The notes under the pieces were generated by a model that had not been told where the DNA came from, made no database searches, and was given only the letters and a program-made list of their open reading frames with translations. From assembly GCA_965222705.1 (NCBI GenBank), contig CBDCUO010000021.1, positions 201,360-265,359 on the forward strand: a stretch of DNA of 64,000 bases, read 5' to 3'. The stretch is from JAFMDF01 sp965222705 (lineage in GTDB: Bacteria > Bacteroidota > Bacteroidia > Chitinophagales > Saprospiraceae). This document shows, piece after piece, positions 47,579 through 56,605 of this stretch (positions are counted from its first letter, which is position 1; each line of letters opens with the position of its first letter). Made by a program: the position numbers and the translations under genes.

Positions 47579-48853
47579 TTAGAACCAAATACCCAGTCCA
47601 ATTGTCCCATAGCTCCACTTTTTGTGGGGCTCTTCTAATTGGTAGTAATTATTTAGGCCTAAATGGTATCGAGCATTTAGCTGAAGATTGGGGGTGATGG
47701 CATAATTTACACCACCAAAGGCAGAGAATTGCCAAGTAGAAAATGGAGTAGAAGATAGACTTAGGTTGATATTCTCCACTTGTGGCGAACCTTGGGTTGT
47801 ATAAAAAGTAGCTCCATTTTGTGCATAATGATATCCCAGTAATCGAGCTATCTGCCCGCCTGCTTCTAGGCTAAAATTGGGCATCATCTGGTATTGGATA
47901 GAAATGGGAAGTTCTATGGAGTGCAAATGGCGAAAGGTAAAATCTACCAAATCTGCCATTGGTTGAGTAGTTGAGTCTTGGTCCATTGGATTCGCACTGG
48001 CGATTTCTTCTTGCTTTGTATCCTCTACGGGTGATGAGATTTCTACGCCGTCTGCACTGAGTATGCTGCTACTGCCTACAGTAGATGTTGTATTGATCGT
48101 TAATTTGGAGTAACCCAGTCCAAAGTTTAGGAACCAGCGTCTGTGAAATTGAAAACGGCTATTAAGACCTACTCGAAAAGAGCTATTTTTTTGTAAAATA
48201 TAGTCACCGTATAGTCCAATGGCCCAATTGGAAATAGAGGGTAAAGAATTTTTCGGGCTTAAAAATCTTGGATTTTTATAAAGCGGCAATGGATTTAAAG
48301 TGGGGAGTACAGCTAATTTCTCAAACGAAACCAAAATACTGGTTGGTTCTTTCAAAATTTGATTTTTAAGAGGTAAGCTATTTTGATCTAAGGTAGCGAT
48401 AGGCAAATCTTTTTTAACTGTTTTGAATCCATTATTTAAAGCGGGAGAAATAATGGAAGAAACTCCATCGAGAGCTTCTTCCTTACTACTAAGTTTTGAG
48501 CCAGCAGTATTTTTAATTGTAGGAATTGCAGAGCGTAATTGTAGGGCGCTTATATTTAAATCAGAAGCTACTGCTTCATTTTTAGTGGATTGATTATCCG
48601 TGTTTTGTGTTAATTCTTTTAGGTTTTTAACAACAGATTCTGTTTTGATTGGAAAGGCAGCAATCGCATTGCTGGACTGACCTAAATAATAGCCCAGCCC
48701 GAAAACAACGAATAATACTAAACCTGCAAACCATGCCCAGAAGAATCTTTTTCTTGTTTTTTTTACAGGCAATTCTTTGTCTAACAACTTGGACATTTCC
48801 TTCCAGGCATAATTGGTGAATTGCTCGTCTATATGTTTATTCTTGCTACTCAT
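47579..48853 (-). CDS. Putative anti-sigma / outer-membrane beta-barrel fusion protein
   Basis: 424 residues, directly after an ECF sigma gene. The first ~40 residues are cytoplasm-like and helical (EQFTNYAWKEMSKLLDKELPVKKTRKR), followed by one membrane segment (FFWAWFAGLVLFVVFGLGYYLG, ~41-62), a low-complexity linker, and from ~210 a repeated amphipathic beta pattern (W.IGLYGDYILQ, FRVGLNSRFQFHRRWFLNFGLGYS, ...) ending in an aromatic GTIGLGIWF, as in outer-membrane barrels. N-terminal parts of such neighbours act as anti-sigma factors in Bacteroidota, so this protein could hold the sigma factor and sense the envelope. Having both an inner-membrane segment and a barrel in one chain is odd. 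Function is inferred from position and build. Confidence 0.6.
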   Translation of the reverse strand: MSSKNKHIDEQFTNYAWKEMSKLLDKELPVKKTRKRFFWAWFAGLVLFVVFGLGYYLGQSSNAIAAFPIKTESVVKNLKELTQNTDNQSTKNEAVASDLNISALQLRSAIPTIKNTAGSKLSSKEEALDGVSSIISPALNNGFKTVKKDLPIATLDQNSLPLKNQILKEPTSILVSFEKLAVLPTLNPLPLYKNPRFLSPKNSLPSISNWAIGLYGDYILQKNSSFRVGLNSRFQFHRRWFLNFGLGYSKLTINTTSTVGSSSILSADGVEISSPVEDTKQEEIASANPMDQDSTTQPMADLVDFTFRHLHSIELPISIQYQMMPNFSLEAGGQIARLLGYHYAQNGATFYTTQGSPQVENINLSLSSTPFSTWQFSAFGGVNYAITPNLQLNARYHLGLNNYYQLEEPHKKWSYGTIGLGIWF

Positions 48854-48876
48854 TAAGTCATGTAGTTAGTTATTTT

Positions 48877-49434
48877 CTATTTGCTTGCTGTAATGCCCTG
48901 CTCATGCAAGTATTCTTTTAATTTTTTTCTAGCCTCTGAAAGATGCCATTTGGATGTTCCTGTGCTAATCCCTAATTCTTTGGCAATTTCGCGATGTTTA
49001 TAGCCTTCCAAGGCGTAGAGTACAAATACATTTCGGGTAGCCTCTGGTAAACGATCTATGGATTTTAAAATATCCGCTGCGTACAGCGTGTCCAGTACCA
49101 GGTTGTCTTTGGGTTTATCTCCTTCTTCGATTTCCAAAAAATATATTTTTGAAGACTTCTTTTTAAAGTGATCTGCCAGACTATGGTAAATTAACTTTCT
49201 AACCCATCCCTCTAATGAACCTTTAAACCCAAATGTGTCCAGTTTTGTAAATACCTTTAAAAAACCACCGTTTACGATTTCCATAGCTAGATTACGGTCT
49301 TGGGTGTAGCGCATACACATACCGATCATAGTAGGAAAAAATCGCCGATACAGCGCCTCCTGACAAAGACGATCATTGGCAATGCAACCTCTTACCAGTT
49401 CTTCTTCGGTATATGTTTTTTTTAATGGTTTCAT
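48877..49434 (-). CDS. ECF-type RNA polymerase sigma-70 factor
   Basis: 185 residues. Region 2 is visible as QEALYRRFFPTMIGMCMRYTQDRNLAMEIVNGGFLKVF and SLEGWVRKLIYHSLADHFKK. Region 4 is visible as SIDRLPEATRNVFVLYALEGYKHREIAKELGISTGTSKWHLSEARKKLKEYL, with the helix-turn-helix near residues 140-165. It directs RNA polymerase to a small regulon, usually envelope or surface genes. The next gene on the same strand, 23 bases on, is the likely membrane-bound anti-sigma partner. Confidence 0.92.
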   Translation of the reverse strand: MKPLKKTYTEEELVRGCIANDRLCQEALYRRFFPTMIGMCMRYTQDRNLAMEIVNGGFLKVFTKLDTFGFKGSLEGWVRKLIYHSLADHFKKKSSKIYFLEIEEGDKPKDNLVLDTLYAADILKSIDRLPEATRNVFVLYALEGYKHREIAKELGISTGTSKWHLSEARKKLKEYLHEQGITASK

Positions 49435-49589
49435 TCAAAGGCAAAACGTGGATTTTAGTTTTTTGGATGCTTTGGTACTTTGCAAATTATTTTTTTACTG
49501 TTTTACCTGGCTATCACACCCATCAAAATTTATTTGACAATTGCGTGGAACATTAAAAAACTTAGCTTACAATTATACTTTATCAGTAA

Positions 49590-50366
49590 TCAAAAAAGAA
49601 CGCCTACGCTAAAAGTAAATCTTTTAAAAGTATAACGATCTTTATTTTGAGTAAGCCCATCGCTGAATGTTTGGATATAGGTGGCTTTTTGCCATTGCAA
49701 TCCCAAGCTCGCGGTTATATTAGCATTTTCAGAGCCTCCAAATCGAAAGCCAATGGATGGATGAACAAAAATACCTGCATTTGTCTCTGATACAAAGCTA
49801 TTTTTAGGTAAAACTGGAAAACCGATTCCTCCTGCAAGAGAAAGATAGGGGCTTACATTCGTCGCTTTTAGATAACTTCGAGCCTCCCCATAGACAGGGA
49901 TGACCGTTCCTAAGTTGACATTATAGTAATCCACACCTACGCCGAGTCCTACTCCTAACAAACGATGGATTTGGTAGCCCGTTATGTGATGGGCAGAAAG
50001 ACCATTTCGATAATTGCCAAACTGCTCATTGCCTCCAATATAGCCAATAGAAGAAGCGAAGTACAACCCTTTTTCTTTAAAATTATAAATTTTTTCTTTT
50101 TTGAATTTTCGACCACTTTCTGAGGCGTTTTGTACAACCTTTTTAATGTATTCATCTTTAAAAATAAGCGTTTTCCCAGTTTCAATTTTTAATTCTAACT
50201 GATTCCCAATCTCATACATAATGATTTTTCCTCTAAAAATACTTCCGTTTTTTAGATAGACAATATCTGTTTGTTTAGACTGTTCCGTTTGAGCAATGAT
50301 ATTGTGAGCTACTAAAAAAAAGCCAAGTAGTAGCAAATTGCGAACCAATATTTTTGTAGTATTCAT
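49590..50366 (-). CDS. Predicted outer-membrane protein of unknown function
   Basis: 258 residues with a signal peptide (LLLLGFFLVAHNIIAQ). Residues ~30-80 have DIVYLKNGSIFRGKIIMYE.G..L.LKIETGKTLIFKDEYIKKV, a short motif seen in many Bacteroidota surface proteins and reminiscent of an Sm-like or beta-strand module. The rest has alternating beta strands (GLYFASSIGYIGG, GVGLGVGVDYYNV, FVHPSIGFRFGG) and ends VGVLF, consistent with a small barrel. I do not recognise the family, and a location in the outer membrane is inferred. It is upstream of the sigma operon on the same strand but separated by 155 bases. Confidence 0.65.
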   Translation of the reverse strand: MNTTKILVRNLLLLGFFLVAHNIIAQTEQSKQTDIVYLKNGSIFRGKIIMYEIGNQLELKIETGKTLIFKDEYIKKVVQNASESGRKFKKEKIYNFKEKGLYFASSIGYIGGNEQFGNYRNGLSAHHITGYQIHRLLGVGLGVGVDYYNVNLGTVIPVYGEARSYLKATNVSPYLSLAGGIGFPVLPKNSFVSETNAGIFVHPSIGFRFGGSENANITASLGLQWQKATYIQTFSDGLTQNKDRYTFKRFTFSVGVLF

Positions 50367-50425
50367 CTTATATTTTTAAAGGTTTGGAAGAATGCGCTAT
50401 CTATTAGTTGTTTATCAAGAAGCAG

Positions 50426-50501
50426 TATCTTTGTATATAGACGGAGGAAGAGTAAAAAATGGTTGGGAACTCGCAGAGATAAAATTACTCAACCGCGAGT
50501 T
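50426..50501 (+). promoter_or_regulatory. Candidate promoter and two-state leader upstream of hisA
   Basis: TATCTTTG at 50426-50433 matches the Bacteroidota -7 box. Downstream, four 7-base segments are arranged A-B-A'-B': GGTTGGG (50461-50467), AACTCGC (50468-50474), then CTCAACC (50488-50494) and GCGAGTT (50495-50501). A pairs with A' and B pairs with B', each with a 20-base loop, but both cannot form together because no loop bases separate them. This resembles a switch between two RNA folds, about 140 bases before the hisA start. No well-placed -33 box was found. Confidence 0.35.
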
Positions 50502-50639
50502 ATATGACAGTTAACATTAGATACCAGAATTTTTGACTATAATATTGGAAAGGGGCTTTGAAGTTAGCTCAATTTACCCCATTATTGCAGTGTATAAAAA
50601 GCCTTGCCTTTTCAACCGACCATTTACCAGTTTATTATT

Positions 50640-51353
50640 ATGTATATCATACCAGCCATAGACATCATTGGAGGAAAGTGCGTTCGCCTGACGCAAGGAG
50701 ATTATCTGCAAAAAAAAATTTATAATAAAGACCCTGTAGCGGTCGCTAAAACGTTTGAAGAGGTAGGGATCGAACACCTGCATCTGGTAGATTTAGACGG
50801 CGCCAAAGCAAAGCATATCGTCAATTGGCGCGTATTGGAAAAAATTGCCAATGCCACTAGTTTGAAAATTGATTTTGGGGGTGGCATTAAAACAGATAAA
50901 GATGCAGAAGTTGCTTTTAATTCTGGTGCATCGCAAATAACAGGCGGTAGTATCGCTGTAAAAAATCGAGCAGTTTTTGAGGGTTGGCTGGAAAAATATG
51001 GCAGCGAAAAAATCATTCTTGGAGCAGATGTCAAGGAAGAGCGAATCGCCATTAATGGCTGGCAGGAAACGACCTTTATAAACCTTTTTGATTTTTTAGG
51101 GGGCTATGTATCAAAGGGCGTTCAATACGTGATTTGTACCGATATTTCTAAAGATGGTTTACTACAAGGCACAGCTGTTGATTTGTATAAAAAAATAAAA
51201 GAACAATTTCCCGATTTGCGATTAATTGCCAGTGGGGGAGTGACCTCAATGACGGATATAGAAGCGCTCGAAGCAATAGATTGTTATGGAGCAATTATAG
51301 GAAAAGCGATCTACGAAGGGAGGCTAAAATTAAAGGAATTGGTCAACTATTAA
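50640..51353 (+). CDS. hisA: Phosphoribosylformimino-5-aminoimidazole carboxamide ribotide isomerase
   Basis: 237 residues from the ATG at 50640, giving the usual start MYIIPAIDIIGGKCVRLTQGDY. A start at 50604 would add an unlikely tail. The (beta/alpha)8-barrel isomerase converts ProFAR to PRFAR in histidine synthesis. The two catalytic Asp are in PAIDII (residue 8) and in YVICTDISKDG, and the phosphate loops are in FGGGIKT and ASGGV. It is the first gene of a tight cluster (hisF starts one base after its stop). Other his genes are not in this window. Confidence 0.95.
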   Translation: MYIIPAIDIIGGKCVRLTQGDYLQKKIYNKDPVAVAKTFEEVGIEHLHLVDLDGAKAKHIVNWRVLEKIANATSLKIDFGGGIKTDKDAEVAFNSGASQITGGSIAVKNRAVFEGWLEKYGSEKIILGADVKEERIAINGWQETTFINLFDFLGGYVSKGVQYVICTDISKDGLLQGTAVDLYKKIKEQFPDLRLIASGGVTSMTDIEALEAIDCYGAIIGKAIYEGRLKLKELVNY

Positions 51354-51354
51354 A

Positions 51355-52107
51355 ATGCTTGCAAAAAGAATTATACCCTGCCTCGATATCAAAGATGGCC
51401 GTACCGTCAAAGGTATCAATTTTGTCAACCTTCGCGATGCAGGCGACCCTGTAGAGTTAGGGGCGGCATATAGTGAAAAAGGAGCAGATGAACTGGTTTT
51501 TCTAGATATTACTGCCACCCATGAAAAACGCAAAACATTGGCCAATTTAGCCAAAAATGTTGCTCGCCATCTGAATATTCCCTTTACGGTGGGGGGAGGT
51601 ATCGCTACTATTGAAGATGTAGATGTTTGCTTAATGAATGGCGCAGACAAAGTGAGCATTAATTCAGCCGCAGTTCGCAACCCAGCTTTGATTGATCAAT
51701 TATCTTTACAGTTTGGCAATCAATGTATTGTAGTAGCTATTGACGCCAAAAATATCGCAAATGAATGGGTTGTACATGTATCTGGTGGGCGTATTTCGAC
51801 GGAGCGAAGGTTGTTTGAGTTTGCCAAAGAAGTGCAGGAAAGAGGAGCAGGTGAAATCCTTTTTACTTCTATGAACCATGATGGCACTAAGGCTGGATTT
51901 GCTATTAAAGCCCTCGCTCAACTTTCGGACGAACTGGAAATTCCTCTTATTGCTTCTGGAGGAGCTGGAAAAATGGAACATTTTGAAGCAGTCTTTACTA
52001 AAGGAAAGGCAGACGCAGGACTGGCTGCCAGCATCTTTCATTTTGGAGAAATAGAAATTGCAGACTTAAAGAATTATTTAAAGGAAAAAAAGGTTATAGT
52101 ACGATGA
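51355..52107 (+). CDS. hisF: Imidazole glycerol phosphate synthase, cyclase subunit
   Basis: 250 residues. The barrel subunit uses ammonia from HisH to turn PRFAR into imidazole glycerol phosphate and AICAR. Catalytic Asp11 lies in PCLDIKDG, and the second catalytic Asp lies in VVAIDAKN near residue 130. Phosphate-binding VGGGI and ASGGAG and the N-terminal RIIPCLDI are family marks. It sits one base after hisA. The glutaminase partner hisH is absent from the window. Confidence 0.96.
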   Translation: MLAKRIIPCLDIKDGRTVKGINFVNLRDAGDPVELGAAYSEKGADELVFLDITATHEKRKTLANLAKNVARHLNIPFTVGGGIATIEDVDVCLMNGADKVSINSAAVRNPALIDQLSLQFGNQCIVVAIDAKNIANEWVVHVSGGRISTERRLFEFAKEVQERGAGEILFTSMNHDGTKAGFAIKALAQLSDELEIPLIASGGAGKMEHFEAVFTKGKADAGLAASIFHFGEIEIADLKNYLKEKKVIVR

Positions 52108-52136
52108 AAGAAAACAATTGATTAAAACTACTCATT

Positions 52137-52454
52137 ATGATTATTTCCGTTCAAAATGCTTTAGAGCAACTGACTACTCACAAGAAAGTATTTAAAGAAT
52201 TATTTACTCACGGCACCTTATCCGTGGAAATTTACCGACCTGATAAAATAGATAAGCAACAACCACATACACGCGATGAAATTTATGTCGTGGCTGCTGG
52301 AAGCGGCACTTTCTTTTTGGATGGAATCCGTCAAGCCTTTCAGACGGGAGATTTTATATTCGTACCTGCTTTTGCAGAGCATCGCTTCGAAGATTTTACG
52401 GATGATTTCTCAACCTGGGTGTTTTTTTATGGACCAGAAGGTGGAGAACAATAA
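52137..52454 (+). CDS. Cupin-domain protein within the his cluster
   Basis: 105 residues, single cupin fold: PHTRDEIYVVAAGSGTFFLDG gives the first conserved box (H and E metal ligands), and GDFIFVPAFAEHRFEDF the second (H ligand). No signal peptide. It begins 29 bases after hisF, and hisIE begins at the base after its stop, so the three are almost certainly co-transcribed. Its reaction or binding partner is unknown. The position suggests a tie to histidine synthesis or its regulation, but it may simply be carried in the operon. Confidence 0.85.
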   Translation: MIISVQNALEQLTTHKKVFKELFTHGTLSVEIYRPDKIDKQQPHTRDEIYVVAAGSGTFFLDGIRQAFQTGDFIFVPAFAEHRFEDFTDDFSTWVFFYGPEGGEQ

Positions 52455-53085
52455 ATGGATATGCTGAAAAATAAAGAAATGATCATTGATCTGCAAGATC
52501 TGGATTTTCAAAAAAATAAAGGGCTAATTCCAGTAATAGTTCAAGACAATCAAACCGAAAAGGTCTTAATGCTTGGTTATATGAATCCGGCGGCTTTAGA
52601 AAAAACACAAAAAGAAAGACGTATTACCTTTTTTAGGTCGTAGCAAGCAAAGACTTTGGACCAAAGGGGGAACTTCTGGTAATTTTTTAGAACTAGTCAG
52701 TATTGCTAAAGACTGTGATAAAGATACTTTGCTAGCAAAAGTCAACCCGGTTGGCCCCGTTTGCCATACGGGGGCAGATACTTGTTTTAAAGAAACAAAT
52801 CGAGCCAATAATTTTTTGCTGCATTTACAAATGATTATCCAAGATCGCAGGAGTAATCCTTCCAAAGAATCTTATACTTCTTCCCTTTTTGAGAAAGGCA
52901 TAAATAAAGTCGCTCAAAAAGTAGGAGAAGAAGCAGTAGAGCTAATTATCGAGGCAAAGGATGATAATAAAGCCTTATTTATGAGCGAAGCGGCAGATTT
53001 ATTGTATCATTATTTGGTTTTATTAGTAGCTAAAAATTCTACGCTAGAAGAAGTTATTGAAATATTAAAAGAAAGGCATAAATGA
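52455..53085 (+). pseudogene. hisIE: Bifunctional phosphoribosyl-AMP cyclohydrolase/phosphoribosyl-ATP pyrophosphatase, frameshifted
   Basis: HisI part: GLIPVIVQDNQT.KVLMLGYMN, then RSKQRLWTKGGTSGN and GPVCHTGADTCF with the metal-binding Cys. HisE part: VGEEAVELIIEAK and EAADLLYHYLVLL. Together they would make a 209-residue protein of normal length, catalysing two early steps of histidine synthesis. The frame is broken by one extra base near 52629-52637 (TTTTTTAGG). Removing one T gives TFLGRSK and removing one G gives TFFSRSK, both close to the family sequence. As written, translation stops at 52643 after 62 codons. This may be a sequencing error in a T6 run or a true defect that would make the cell a histidine auxotroph. 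Confidence 0.85.
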
Positions 53086-53172
53086 TAAAAAACACTATTG
53101 CTTACAAAATTATAAATTGCTGATAACCTGCTTTAATAAGTATTGCAAGCAATAGCAGAAAATAAATATTTA

Positions 53173-54949
53173 TTAGTTCTCACTAGCAGTAATCGGAACT
53201 GCCTCTTTAACCACCATTTGATTAACCAAATAACCTGGGGTAAGCCCTATAGTTGTGATTTCTCCAAATTTTTTGCTGGCGATTATTCGATCTTTAACAG
53301 CACAGATAAATATAGCAGGTTGCTCTTCATAAATGATTTCTTGCAATTGCTTTAACAACTCATCTTGCTTATTTACATCAACCGTCTGAACCACTTCTTC
53401 AATGATTCTATCCGATTCGGCTGTTCCAAAGGAGCAGGTATTTCTTGGACTCTTGGAATGCCAACTACTGGTCGGGTCAAAATTAAAAGGATAATCACCG
53501 ATCCCTGAAAAGGTCATTTCAAAACTTTTGCTATTTAATGCTTTAAAAAATGCAGTGCTTTCCATTGGCGTGGGGATAATATTAACTCCTGCTTGTTTTG
53601 CATCGTTTTGAAAAATAGCAGCTACATTTGAGTAGTCACTGTTTCCTTGTCCAAAAGCTAAGCTAACTTCCAATTCTGTGAGTACACCATTGATTACTTT
53701 ATCGACGATTCCATTATTATTGGAGTCTTTCCAGCCAGCTTCTGCCAACAAGCTTTTAGCTTTTTCAATATTAAAATCCAGCGGCTTTAAATTTTTATTA
53801 TAAGAAGATTTAGTGGGATAAATGGGGCCGCTAATAGCAGTAGGATAACCATAATAGACCGTATTAAAAACTTCCTCCCTATCCAATAGATGGGCAATTG
53901 CCTTCCTCACCTTTTTATCTTCCAATTTTTCATTGACGGTGTTGTATCGAATGATCCGCATCACAAACCGCGAAGGGGTATAAAAGTTATATTTTTTATT
54001 AAAATTATCGTCTTTTTTCAAATCAAGAAAACTAGACCAAGCTACTTTTCCAGCTATATCCAACTCATCATTTTTCATCAAGGAAATGGTAGCGTTTAAA
54101 TCAGGAATAATTTTATAAATAATTTTGGAGGGTTTAGCTGCCAACATTGGGACTTGGCTAACTAATTGGTCCCCCCACCAATTCTTGCGTTTTTCCAAAA
54201 CAATCTCCTGACCCGTTGTCCAATTCGTTAAATAATAAGCTCCAGAACCCCTGATCGCACCAGGCTCTCTCGTTAAGGTAGGACCGGTGAATGCCTGAGC
54301 AAATTCTCTTAAGTCTTCCTTATCTTTTACCGCATCAGATCGCAATTCTTCTAGCGTATAGTTTTTTAAGATGCCCTTTGGGTCATAAACATACGCTGGT
54401 AGTGGAGAAAATGCACCGAGTGAAGGTTCTGTCATCATATATTTATCAGCGTAAACGGTAAATTTTTGAGGATTTTCTACATCAACGACTACACCCTTGA
54501 CAAATTTAAACTGAGAAGCATAATAAGAAGAATAATTGGGGTTGTACATAGCTTTGAGTGTAAACAGGTAGTCGTTTCCTGTTATGGGAGAGCCGTCGAA
54601 CCAAGTTGCTTCATCTCTCATTTCATATTCGAAAGCAACCGTTCCAGCATATTTTCCCTCTGTAATTTCTGTTTTTTTGGGGTTGGCCTTTGACTAAGAC
54701 TGGTCGTAGTTCGTAGGTCTTTGGGTCGAAATCCATTAGTTGCAAAAAAACTTGATGCAACACTTCCAAAGCCTTACTATCCGTTACCATTAAAAAACCC
54801 AGGCTTTCAGGATCTCCAATAAGCCTTAATTTTACAACCGTTTCCGACGGCAAAGGCGGAAGTTTGGGTTCATTTCGGCAGGCAGTTAATAGAAAGGTAA
54901 TGGAAAAAGAGAGGAATAATAAGAGGCGTAAGTAATGGCGCATATCCAT
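53173..54949 (-). pseudogene. Extracellular solute-binding lipoprotein, family 5 (SBP_bac_5), frameshifted
   Basis: Rejoined it is 591 residues. The N-terminus is a lipoprotein signal with lipobox LLTAC. The family 5 pattern follows: LRLIGDPESL, LMDFDPKTYELRPVL, MRDEATWFDGSPITGNDYLFTLKA, FRYNTVNEKLEDKKVRKAIAHLLDREE and ISGPIYP. Such proteins bind oligopeptides or other solutes for ABC importers. No permease genes are nearby. The break lies in a T7 run on the plus strand (54672-54678; A7 on the coding strand). With six bases the frame reads on as GQPQKTEITEGKYAGT and joins MRDEATW. One extra base explains everything, so an error in a homopolymer is likely. Confidence 0.85.
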
Positions 54950-55141
54950 AAATTTTGAGTTAATGAAAAAATAGACTATTGAACTTATTAACGGCTATCA
55001 TAAATTTTGTTAATGATATAAATGACTTTTTTTTGCTAATATTGTCAGAATGGGTGGTTATAGGGAAAAAGCATGGACTACCAAAGATAAAGAATTTCGT
55101 TATTCCTATCGCGAACAAATAATCATAAATCTGCCAAGCAA

Positions 55142-56564
55142 ATGGAAAGAAAATTATTAGAAACCGAACAAAAAGCATTGGAAATCAACCTAGATGAAAA
55201 GGTTTATGGCTCTTTTGCAGAAATTGGAGCGGGTCAAGAAGTCGCGCGCCATTTTTTTCAGGTGGGAGCCGCCGCCGGAACAATCGCCAAAACCATTTCG
55301 GCTTATGATAAAGTTATGTCTGACAAGATCTATGGCATCGAATCAACCGGCCGCTATGTGTGTGAGTCTAGGGTATATAAAATGCTTGATCACGAATACG
55401 AATTGATGGAATCTCGTTTGGAAAACGACCGTCCAAATTCTTGTTTTTTTGCTTTTGCAGACTCTGTAGCAGCAATCAATTATCAAAGAACGATTAGAGG
55501 AAGCGGCTGGTTGGGTATCCGCTTTCAGCTAAGTCCGGGAGGAGTGCCAAATGATCTAGTTATCCATGTAAAAATGCTGGATAATGACAACCAATTGCAA
55601 CAGCAAGCGATAGGTATTTTGGGAGTGAACTTAATCTATGCCTGCTATCGCTACCACACAGACCCAGAAAACCCTGCTAGAATCCCTAATTGACAGCTTG
55701 AGAGGACGGATAAAAATTGACATGATTCGATTGATAGGCCCCGATTTTGAGGAAGTGGATAATCGTTGGTTGAGCTTAATGCTGGTCAAGCACCAATTGA
55801 GCGAAGTGGCTATGTTCAATGCAGAGGGGCAAAATGTACACGCTTCCGAATTTTTATATAAAAAAAACATAATGGTCGTAAGAGGCAGTTTTCGGCCGGC
55901 GACTTTAGTGAACATGGATATGATTAAAAAAGCCTATAAGCAATTCAGAGAAGAGCCAGAAATGGAAGCCAAAAGATGTTTTTTATTAACTGAAATCACA
56001 ATGGATAACCTTTGTGCAGAAGGGGATTTGGATGAAAAAGATTTTCTGGACCGAGCGGACTTATTGTGCGAAATGGGGCAAACGGTAGTTATTTCCGATT
56101 GCTCTCAGCAGCAAAAGCTCATTGATTATTTTGCGGACTATAAAGTTCAAAAACTAGGGCTGGTTTCAGGAGTGAGAGAATTGCTAGATACTATTAATAA
56201 TACTTTTTACCAAAATCAATCGGGCGCTTTGCTTGCCGCTTTTGGGCAATTATTCACTCGCAATGTAAAGTTTTATATTTATCCCGCCTTGCAAGAAGGA
56301 AGTGGAGAAGTAATTAATTGTAAGAATCTACCCGTTCCGGAAGGCATTAAATTTTTGTATAAACATTTATTGGATAGTCAACAAATCATTGATATTGAGC
56401 AATTTGATCCCGATGTACTGCATATTTTTTCCAAGCAAGTACTAGAAATGATTCGAAATAATGAACAAGGCTGGGACCGATTAGTGCCCAAAAAAGTAGC
56501 AGCTTTGATTAAAGAAAAATGTTTGTTTGGATTCCCCTATCAGCAAATGGAATTTGAGTATTAG
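55142..56564 (+). pseudogene. Conserved Bacteroidota/Proteobacteria protein often labelled 'TonB-dependent receptor', frameshifted
   Basis: Two frames form one 473-residue soluble protein when joined. The first half has AEIGAGQEVARHFFQVGAAAGTIAKTISAYD, GRYVCESRVYKML and YQRTIRGSGWLGIRFQL. The second half has RIKIDMIRLIGPDFEEVDNRWLSL, EFLYKKNIMVVRGSFRP and TTVVISDCSQ-like text. This matches a conserved family whose database name is misleading, since there is no barrel, plug or signal peptide. Function is unknown. One extra base in GAAAACCC at 55667-55674 breaks the frame; with GAAACCC it reads DPETLLESLIDSL, as in relatives. Its own start is the ATG at 55142. Confidence 0.75.
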
Positions 56565-56605
56565 TAGTAGATAGCTGAATGCTGGCTAATTAATGTACAG
56601 CAGGC

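Noticed and set aside
53090..53155. CTATTGCTT ... AAGCAATAG inverted repeat between hisIE and the SBP gene as a terminator
   Set aside because: The loop is about 45 bases long and no T run follows on either strand.
54960..55178. 72-residue hydrophobic minus-strand frame in the gap before 55142
   Set aside because: It is rich in Phe and Ile as expected from AT-rich DNA, has no start context or family, and overlaps the start of the next gene.
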